Of a stretch of DNA of 64,000 nt, positions 58,223-64,000 are shown piece after piece. The translations under genes and the position numbers were made by a program. The stretch is from Streptomyces puniciscabiei. Lineage in GTDB: Bacteria > Actinomycetota > Actinomycetes > Streptomycetales > Streptomycetaceae. The notes under the pieces are model-generated. The model was not told the DNA's origin and did not search any database. It worked only from the letters and a program-made list of their open reading frames with translations. Position 1 is the stretch's first letter; every line of letters starts with the position of its first letter. The stretch lies in assembly GCF_006715785.1 (NCBI RefSeq), contig NZ_VFNX01000001.1, positions 5,188,001-5,252,000 on the forward strand, in the 5' to 3' direction.

Positions 58223-59809
58223 GTGGACCAGTTGGCTCTGCTGTTCGTCCTGCTGCTCGGGGCGCTGGTGAGCGTCCCGGTGGCGGACCGGCTGAGGGTG
58301 CCGGCACCGGTGCTGATGACCCTGTTCGGCGGCGCTCTCGCGGTGGCAGACTTCGTGCCCGACGTGGACATCCCGCCGGATCTGATCCTGCCCGGGCTGC
58401 TTCCGCCGCTGCTCTACGCGGCCGTACGGCGCACCTCCTGGCGGCAGTTCACGGCCAACGTCCGCCCGATCCTCCTGCTGGCCGTCGCGCTGGTGTTCGT
58501 GACGACGGTGTGCGTGGCGTTCGTCGCCAACGCCATCGTGCCGGGGCTGCCGATCGCCGCCGCCGTCGCGCTCGGCGCCCTGATCGCCCCGCCCGACCCG
58601 GTGGCCGCGACCAGCGTCGCCGGGCAGCTCGGGCTGCCGCGCCGCCTGGTGTCGATCCTGGAGGGCGAGGGGCTGTTCAACGACGTCACCGCCATCGTGC
58701 TGTACCACGTGGCGATCGCCGCGGCCGTGAGCGGCTCGTTCTCGCCGTGGCGGGCCGGCCTGGACCTCGTGCTGTCCGCCGTTGTCGCGGTGGCCGTGGG
58801 CCTGGTGCTCGGCTGGGGCGCGAACAGGCTCATGGACCTGCTGGGCGATCCGACCCTGCAGATCGGCATGACCCTGCTGGTGCCGTACGCCTCCTACGTG
58901 CTGGCGGAGAAGCTGCACGGCTCCGGGGTGCTCGCGGTGCTCACCACCGCGCTGTTCCTCGCGGAGTACGCCACCGACGCCGACGACGTGATGACCCGGC
59001 TGGCCGGGCACACCTTCTGGGACATCATCGACACCCTCGTCACGGGCGTCGCCTTCGGGCTGATCGGCCTCGAACTGCACAACGCCATCCGCACGGCCCA
59101 GGGCCGCTGGGGCGAGATGCTCGGCTGGGCGGCCACCGTCGTGGGCGTGGTGATCGTCGTACGGCTGCTGTGGCTGCTGCCCGCGACCTGGCTGACCAAG
59201 CGGCTGCACGCGCGGCGGGACTCCGACGAGGAGATCCCGGTCAGCTGGCGGGAGACCGTCGTGATGTGGTGGTCCGGGATGCGCGGGGTGGCCTCGGTGG
59301 CGCTGGCGCTGGCCGTCCCGCTGAAGACCGACGACGGCTCCCCGTTCCCCGACCGGGACGAGATCGTCTTCATCGCTTTCGGGGTCATCATCGTCACCCT
59401 GGTCCTGCAGGGGCTGACACTGCCGTCCCTGGTCAGGTGGCTCGGGGTACGGGCCGACTCCGAGCGGGAGAAGGAGTTCGAGACGGAGCTGGCGGTGCGG
59501 GCCGCGAAGGCGGCCAAGCGCAGGCTGCGCGAGATCGAACAGGTGGAGGACCTGCCCGAGGACCTGTCCGAGCAGATGTTGCGCCGCGCCTTCGACATCG
59601 GGATCCGGATCAGCCCCGACATGGGGGAGAAGGAGCGGCGGGAGGCGCAGCACCAGCGGGCCAGGCGGCTGAAACGGATCCGGAACATCCAGAACGAGAT
59701 GCTCAGCGCGGCGCGGCACGAGGTGCTGGCGGCGCGGAGCGAGCCGGGGGCGGATCCGGAGATCGTGGACCGGGTGCTCAGGCATCTCGACGTGCGCAGT
59801 CTGCGGTGA
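58223..59809 (+). CDS. NhaP-type Na+/H+ antiporter (CPA1 family)
   Basis: A 528-aa protein with about twelve membrane helices and a ~100-residue charged cytosolic tail. Conserved CPA1 signatures are ALGALIAPPDPVAATSVAGQLGLPRRLVSILEGEGLFNDVTAIVLYHVAIAAAVSG, with the ion-binding Asp (FNDVTAI), and VVMWWSGMRGVASVALALAVPL. GTG 58223 follows GGAG. Role in pH and sodium homeostasis is by family. It has no obvious partner. Confidence 0.92.
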   Translation: MDQLALLFVLLLGALVSVPVADRLRVPAPVLMTLFGGALAVADFVPDVDIPPDLILPGLLPPLLYAAVRRTSWRQFTANVRPILLLAVALVFVTTVCVAFVANAIVPGLPIAAAVALGALIAPPDPVAATSVAGQLGLPRRLVSILEGEGLFNDVTAIVLYHVAIAAAVSGSFSPWRAGLDLVLSAVVAVAVGLVLGWGANRLMDLLGDPTLQIGMTLLVPYASYVLAEKLHGSGVLAVLTTALFLAEYATDADDVMTRLAGHTFWDIIDTLVTGVAFGLIGLELHNAIRTAQGRWGEMLGWAATVVGVVIVVRLLWLLPATWLTKRLHARRDSDEEIPVSWRETVVMWWSGMRGVASVALALAVPLKTDDGSPFPDRDEIVFIAFGVIIVTLVLQGLTLPSLVRWLGVRADSEREKEFETELAVRAAKAAKRRLREIEQVEDLPEDLSEQMLRRAFDIGIRISPDMGEKERREAQHQRARRLKRIRNIQNEMLSAARHEVLAARSEPGADPEIVDRVLRHLDVRSLR

Positions 59810-59830
59810 ACTGAGCCCTGCGCATGAAAA

Positions 59831-59846
59831 GTCATATGAACATGAC
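59831..59846. promoter_or_regulatory. imperfect GTCAT...ATGAC inverted repeat before the SDR gene
   Basis: GTCATATGAACATGAC has matching ends (GTCAT and ATGAC) around a 6-base centre and agrees with its own complement at 12 of 16 positions. It lies 54 bases before the SDR start. A/T-rich symmetry of this kind is unusual in the region and may be an operator. No regulator was identified. Confidence 0.3.
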
Positions 59847-59899
59847 GGACCTGTGGATAAATCCGGGCATCGTCCGCTCATCACTCCTACTCTCGGATC

Positions 59900-60637
59900 A
59901 TGACTCGCAACATCGTGATCAGTGGAGGCGGTACGGGCATCGGGCTGGCGACGGCACAGGCGTTCGCGGCGGACGGCGACCGGGTGCTGTTGCTGGGGCG
60001 GCGCGCTGAGGTGCTGCAGAAGGCCGCGGTACCCGGCTCCCTCACCTACGCGGCGGACCTGACAGAACCGGCGGACGTACGGGGCGTGGCCGAGTTCGTC
60101 GCCCGGGAACTCGGCACGGTCGACGTGCTCGTGCACAGCGCCGGAGGTGCCGGCGGCCGGCGTCCGGCGGCCGGCGACGACCCCCTGGAACAGGTGGCTC
60201 GCGCCTGGACCGACACCTTCCGGCTCAACACCCTGACCGCCGCTCTCCTCACCGAAGCCCTGAAGGACCGGCTCGCCGAACCGGGCGGGCGGGTGCTGTT
60301 CATCTCGTCCATCGCCGCCTACCGCGGTTCGGGCAGCGGCGCCTACGCGGCGTCCAAGGCCGCGCTGCACCCGTACGCCCACGATCTGGCCCGGCAGCTG
60401 GGACCGCACGGCATCACCGTGAACGTGGTCGCGCCCGGTTACATCGAGGACACCGAGTTCTTCGGCGACGGCCCGGCGCCGGAGCGGCGGGCGCAGCTCA
60501 TCGCCGAGACCTCGACCGGCCGCGCCGGGATACCGGGAGACGTGGCCGCGACCCTGCACTGGCTCGCCTCGCCCGGCGCCGCGCATGTCACCTCTCAGGT
60601 CGTCCAGGTGAACGGCGGTGCTGAGCGGGGACACTGA
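59900..60637 (+). CDS. short-chain dehydrogenase/reductase
   Basis: A 245-aa SDR. The nucleotide motif IVISGGGTGIGLATAQAFAADG, the NNAG-equivalent VLVHSAGGAGG, catalytic Ser (FISSIAAYRG) and YAASKAA (Tyr-x-x-x-Lys) are present, as is the C-terminal PGYIEDTEFF. The LGRRAEVL Arg after the second strand suggests NADP(H). The substrate is not evident. Its last 50 bases overlap the end of the convergent MscS gene. Confidence 0.9.
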   Translation: MTRNIVISGGGTGIGLATAQAFAADGDRVLLLGRRAEVLQKAAVPGSLTYAADLTEPADVRGVAEFVARELGTVDVLVHSAGGAGGRRPAAGDDPLEQVARAWTDTFRLNTLTAALLTEALKDRLAEPGGRVLFISSIAAYRGSGSGAYAASKAALHPYAHDLARQLGPHGITVNVVAPGYIEDTEFFGDGPAPERRAQLIAETSTGRAGIPGDVAATLHWLASPGAAHVTSQVVQVNGGAERGH

Positions 60638-61682
60638 CGGGCTCCGAGGGAGGCGGCACCGCCTCAGAGGTGTTGACGCGAGGGAGGGCGTAAGGGTGTT
60701 CCCTGGCCAGCCAGGCGATCATCTGCTCGCGGACCGTGACCCGGACCGTCCAGATGTCGTCGGCGTCCTTGGCGGTCACCAGCGCGCGCGCCTGAATGGT
60801 GTTCGGCGTGGTGTCGGTCACCACCAGGCCGTAGGCGCGGCCGTCCCAGGCGGGGCACTCGCGCAGGAGGTCGCGCAGCTTCTCGCGCATCGCCTCGATG
60901 GGCGCGCTGTGGTCGAGGTGCCAGAAGACGGTGCCGGTCATCTGCGGGGTGCCCCGCGACCAGTTCTCGAAGGGTTTGGAGGTGAAGTACGACACCGGCA
61001 TGGTGATCCGGCGCTCGTCCCAGGTGCGCACCGTCAGAAAGGTCAGGGTGATCTCCTCGACCGTGCCCCACTCGCCGTCCACCACCACCGTGTCGCCGAT
61101 GCGCACCATGTCGCCGAAGGCGATCTGCAGTCCGGCGAACATGTTGGACAGCGTCGACTGGGCGGCGACACCGGCGATGGCGGCGATGATGCCCGCGGAA
61201 GCCAGCAGTGAGGCACCCGCCGCGCGCATCGCCGGGAACGTCAGCAGCATGGAGGCGATCGCCACGACGATGACGATCGCGGACACCACCCGCATGATCA
61301 GCTCCACCTGGGTGCGCACCCGGCGCACCCGGGCCGGATCCCGGTGTGCCCGGGCATAGCGGCTGTAGGTGGTCTCGACGACCGCTGCGGCGATCCGGAT
61401 CATCAGCCAGGCGGCGGAGCCGATCAGCACCAGCGTCAGCGTCCGGCCGATGCCGGCCTGGTGCCGCTCCAGCAGCTTCGCCTGGTCGTACGACCCGCGG
61501 AGCAGGGCCGTGCACAGCACGAGCTGGTAGGGGACACGGCCGCGGCGCAGCAGCTGCCACAGAGGTGAGTCGTGGTCGCGTTCGTCGGCCTTGCGAAGGA
61601 GCAGGTCGGTGGCCCAGCCGATCGCCAGCGTGAGCAGCACCGAGCCGCCGATCACGATCACAGGACGGACTAGGTTCTCCAT
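60588..61682 (-). CDS. MscS-family mechanosensitive channel
   Basis: A 364-aa small-conductance mechanosensitive channel protein. Five hydrophobic helices (VIVIGGSVLLTLAIGW; TLTLVLIGSAAWLMIRIAAAVV; IMRVVSAIVIVVAIASMLL; the pore helix AGASLLASAGIIAAIAGVAAQSTLSNMFAGLQIAFGD) are followed by a beta domain (VRIGDTVVVDGEWGTVEEITLTFLTVRTWDERRITMPVSYFTSKPFENWSRG) and an alpha/beta C-domain. It should protect cells against osmotic downshift. ATG 61682. It overlaps the SDR tail by 50 bases, antisense. Confidence 0.92.
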   Translation of the reverse strand: MENLVRPVIVIGGSVLLTLAIGWATDLLLRKADERDHDSPLWQLLRRGRVPYQLVLCTALLRGSYDQAKLLERHQAGIGRTLTLVLIGSAAWLMIRIAAAVVETTYSRYARAHRDPARVRRVRTQVELIMRVVSAIVIVVAIASMLLTFPAMRAAGASLLASAGIIAAIAGVAAQSTLSNMFAGLQIAFGDMVRIGDTVVVDGEWGTVEEITLTFLTVRTWDERRITMPVSYFTSKPFENWSRGTPQMTGTVFWHLDHSAPIEAMREKLRDLLRECPAWDGRAYGLVVTDTTPNTIQARALVTAKDADDIWTVRVTVREQMIAWLAREHPYALPRVNTSEAVPPPSEPVSVPAQHRRSPGRPER

Positions 61683-61786
61683 GCCTGCGCTCCTATCCGG
61701 TGCGGTGCGGGCATGAACATGTGAGTTCGGCGTGTTCCCGGGTACGGCCGCTCCGGCTGTGTCGCACCGGCTGGCACCATGGCCTC

Positions 61787-62365
61787 ATGAACATCATGCT
61801 TTTTCACTCGACCTACGGGCTCAGGCCCGCGGTGCGCGAGGCCGCGGACCGGCTGCGCGCGGCCGGCCATGAGGTGTGGACACCGGACCTCTTCGAGGGG
61901 CGCACGTTCGACACCGTCGAGGAGGGCATGGAGTTCAAGGAGTCGATCGGCAAGGAGGAGCTGCTGAAGCGGGCCGTGCTGGCGGCGGCCCCGTACTCGG
62001 ACCGCGGGCTGGTGTACGCCGGGTTCTCGCTCGGCGCCTCCATCGCCCAGACCCTCGCCCTCGGCGACGACAAGGCGCGCGGTCTGCTGCTTCTGCACGG
62101 CACGTCGGACATCGCGCCGACCGCGCACGTGGACGAGCTGCCGGTGCAGCTGCATGTGGCCGAGCCGGACCCGTTCGAGACGGACGACTGGCTGACCGCC
62201 TGGTATCTGCAGATGGGCCGGGCCGGAGCCGACGTGGAGGTCTACCGCTACGCCGGCGCCGGGCACCTGTACACCGACCCGGAACTGCCGGACTACGACG
62301 CCCAGGCCGCCGAGGCCACCTGGCGGGTGGCGCTCGGCTTCCTCGACAGCCTGCGGTCGGGGTAG
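61787..62365 (+). CDS. dienelactone hydrolase-family alpha/beta hydrolase
   Basis: A 192-aa enzyme of the dienelactone hydrolase type. The nucleophile elbow is GFSLGAS, with Ser in place of the Cys of true dienelactone hydrolase; FYEMELEK-like acidic parts are less clear, and the late His is in RYAGAGHLYTDPELPDYD. ATG 61787 starts MNIMLFHSTYGLRPAV; no clear ribosome site precedes it. Substrate unknown. It is divergent from the MscS gene. Confidence 0.85.
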   Translation: MNIMLFHSTYGLRPAVREAADRLRAAGHEVWTPDLFEGRTFDTVEEGMEFKESIGKEELLKRAVLAAAPYSDRGLVYAGFSLGASIAQTLALGDDKARGLLLLHGTSDIAPTAHVDELPVQLHVAEPDPFETDDWLTAWYLQMGRAGADVEVYRYAGAGHLYTDPELPDYDAQAAEATWRVALGFLDSLRSG

Positions 62366-62372
62366 CCGCCGG

Positions 62373-64000
62373 CTACACCGGGTCGTAGGTCCGCTCGACC
62401 CTCTGGGTGCCGCTGCGGGTGCGGTAGGAGCGCACCCACTTCGAGGTGGCGTTGGGGTCGGTGCGGTCGGACAGCACGTAGTAGTCCATCTGCGCGCGGT
62501 CGGCGGTGATGTCCAGCACGCCGTAGCCGTGCCGGTCGGTGTCCACCCAGTGGACGTGCCGGTTGGCGGCCTCGATGAGCGGCGCGGCGACGGCGGAGAC
62601 GGTGCCCTCGGGCACCTTGACGATGTCGTCGAGGTTGTCGGAGGTCACCGAGGTGATCACGAACTCGGTGGCCGCCGACGGCGACAGCGGGTAGGTGCCC
62701 GCGTCCACGGGCACGTCATTGGCCCAGGACATGTGGATGTCACCGGTCAGGAAGACGGTGTTGCCGATGCCGTTCGAGCGGAGGTGGTCGAGGAGTTCCC
62801 GGCGGTCGTGGGTGTAGCCGTCCCACTGGTCGGTGTTGACGCCGATGCCGCCCCGCGGCAGGTCGAGCATCCTGGCGAGCGGCGCCAGCAGGCCGGCGGT
62901 GAGGGAGCCGATGACGAACGGCGCGATCATCACGGAGTTGCCGACCAGCCGCCACTTGGTGTCGGAGGCCTTCAACCCGGCCTTCAGCCAGTCGAGTTGG
63001 GCCCGGCCGGTGAGGGTCCGGTTCGGGTCGTCCACCGAGCCGCTGCCCGCGGACGCCTGCTGGGAGCGGAAGGAGCGCAGGTCCAGCAGGGACAGATCGG
63101 CGAGCTTGCCGAAGCGCAGCCGCCGGTAGGTGGTGCCCTCGAGCGCGGGGCGCACCGGCATCCACTCGAAGTAGGCCTGCTTGGCGGCGGCCTTGCGGGC
63201 GGTCCAGGTGCCCTCGGCGCCCTCCGTGTGGTTGACCGCGCCGCCCGACCAGGCGTTGTCGGCGAACTCGTGGTCGTCCCAGATTGCGATGACCGGCGCC
63301 TTCAGGTGCAGGGCCTGGAGGTCGGGATCGGTCTTGTACTTCGCGTGCCGGACCCGGTAGTCGGCGAGCGTGATGATCTCGTTGGCCGGTGCGTGCGGGC
63401 GGACGACCGTGCCGCGCGCCGCGTACTCGCCCGACTTGTACTCGTAGATGTAGTCCCCGAGGTGCAGCCAGGCGTCCAGGTCGCCGCGGGCCGCGAGATG
63501 GCGGTAGGCGGCGAAGTAGCCGGCCTCCCAGTTGGCGCAGGTGACCACGCCGAAGCGCAGTCCCGACAGGTTCGCGTCGGCCGCCGGGGCGGTGCGGGTG
63601 CGGGCCACCGGGGAGTCGGTGCCGCCGGCCGAGAACCGGAACCAGTAGTCGGTCGCCGGCGCAAGACCGCGGACGTCGGCCTTCACGGTGTGGTCGGAGG
63701 CCGCGGTGGCGGTGACGGTGCCCTTGGCGACGACGTTCGTGAACGCCTTGTCCCTGGCGACGACCCAGCTCACCTCGGTGTCCGGGCCGAGCCCGGAGCC
63801 GGGGGCGGCCTCGGGCGTCGGGGTCACCCGGGTCCACAGCAGGACGCCGTCGGGCAGCGGGTCACCGGAGGCGACCCCGTGCAGGAAGGCGGGGGCCTGG
63901 TCGGCGGCGCGCGCCGGAAGGGAGGCGGCGAGCGAACCGCCCAGTACAGCCGTCGCCGCCGCGGCCTTGACGACCGTACGGCGGCGAGGTGAGAACGAAG
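62373..64000 (-). CDS. phoD: PhoD-type alkaline phosphatase/phosphodiesterase (N-terminus outside window)
   Basis: Secreted metallophosphoesterase releasing phosphate from esters; the visible part is about 542 aa and continues past the window's right edge. Upstream of 63827 the frame stays open to the edge and encodes a twin-arginine signal ([19 protein letters not shown] then [10 protein letters not shown]), so export by Tat is expected. PhoD_N follows ([26 protein letters not shown]), then the metal-binding domain: [48 protein letters not shown]. The C-terminal part is [36 protein letters not shown]. Under Pho regulon control in other Streptomyces. Confidence 0.9.
   Translation of the reverse strand, partial: SFSPRRRTVVKAAAATAVLGGSLAASLPARAADQAPAFLHGVASGDPLPDGVLLWTRVTPTPEAAPGSGLGPDTEVSWVVARDKAFTNVVAKGTVTATAASDHTVKADVRGLAPATDYWFRFSAGGTDSPVARTRTAPAADANLSGLRFGVVTCANWEAGYFAAYRHLAARGDLDAWLHLGDYIYEYKSGEYAARGTVVRPHAPANEIITLADYRVRHAKYKTDPDLQALHLKAPVIAIWDDHEFADNAWSGGAVNHTEGAEGTWTARKAAAKQAYFEWMPVRPALEGTTYRRLRFGKLADLSLLDLRSFRSQQASAGSGSVDDPNRTLTGRAQLDWLKAGLKASDTKWRLVGNSVMIAPFVIGSLTAGLLAPLARMLDLPRGGIGVNTDQWDGYTHDRRELLDHLRSNGIGNTVFLTGDIHMSWANDVPVDAGTYPLSPSAATEFVITSVTSDNLDDIVKVPEGTVSAVAAPLIEAANRHVHWVDTDRHGYGVLDITADRAQMDYYVLSDRTDPNATSKWVRSYRTRSGTQRVERTYDPV

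Noticed and set aside
57998..60634. A minus-strand frame of about 880 codons across the antiporter and SDR genes
   Set aside because: It covers two recognisable genes on the other strand and encodes His/Gln/Arg-rich low-complexity sequence.

Overview
This window is a high-GC, gene-dense stretch of a Streptomyces (or very close actinomycete) chromosome. The evidence is the strong G/C bias at third codon positions, the many GTG starts, and the gene order: a division and cell-wall (dcw) cluster rsmH-ftsL-ftsI-murE-murF-mraY-murD-ftsW-murG-ftsQ-ftsZ-pgeF-yggS-sepF-ylmG-divIVA, followed by ileS, a DksA-like protein, lspA and rluD. From memory the order matches the S. coelicolor SCO2120-SCO2068 neighbourhood. 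I see no rRNA, tRNA, CRISPR array, prophage or insertion sequence. It is core chromosome rather than an accessory island.

Left part (1-18900), central metabolism. It opens with a gene tail, a two-component pair, and a phosphofructokinase with the active-site residues of pyrophosphate-dependent enzymes. Next come a fused TrpE-TrpG anthranilate synthase behind a Trp-codon leader peptide and attenuator, and divergently a class II DAHP synthase. A bacterioferritin-associated ferredoxin with a probable iron box converges on bacterioferritin. Then follow a molybdopterin oxidoreductase, endonuclease IV, a PASTA-domain Ser/Thr kinase, a TPP-riboswitch-controlled thiO-thiS-thiG operon, an NAD(P)H:FAD reductase, an Rv2175c-like DNA-binding protein, thiE, metF and a Tyr/Gly/Gln-rich membrane protein.

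Middle (18900-32425), envelope and export genes. These are a phytoene-desaturase-like oxidoreductase, a TetR regulator, a YhgE/Pip-type membrane protein with an ABC-ATPase-like partner of degenerate motifs, and a 34-bp palindrome that looks like the TetR operator. Then come a HEPN-domain protein, a methyltransferase, a DUF3040 protein, and a translationally coupled moxR-DUF58-transglutaminase operon with an ECF-sigma-like promoter. A beta-carbonic anhydrase lies just before the dcw cluster.

Right part (32595-64000). The dcw genes are mostly joined by GTGA/ATGA overlaps and are probably read from a promoter near 32600, with extra promoters before ftsZ. The cluster lacks mraZ, murC, ddl and ftsA. 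A strong terminator separates divIVA from the convergent ileS, which has a T-box leader and an unusual HIGH motif (G-A-H-H). The rest holds a DksA/TraR zinc finger fused to a histone-H1-like tail, lspA, rluD, a GNAT acetyltransferase, a Na+/H+ antiporter, an SDR, an MscS channel, a dienelactone-hydrolase-like enzyme, and a Tat-exported PhoD phosphatase running off the right edge.

The most informative signals are regulatory RNA elements (trp attenuator, TPP riboswitch, ileS T-box), operator-like repeats (iron box, TetR palindrome, triple repeat before metF, ftsZ upstream region), and proteins with altered motifs or fusions (PfkA, IleRS, the ABC-like ATPase, DksA-H1). Nothing in the window looks like a wholly new multi-gene system. 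The best candidates for new biology are the degenerate ATPase/YhgE pair, the small ORF between rsmH and ftsL, and the metF repeats.
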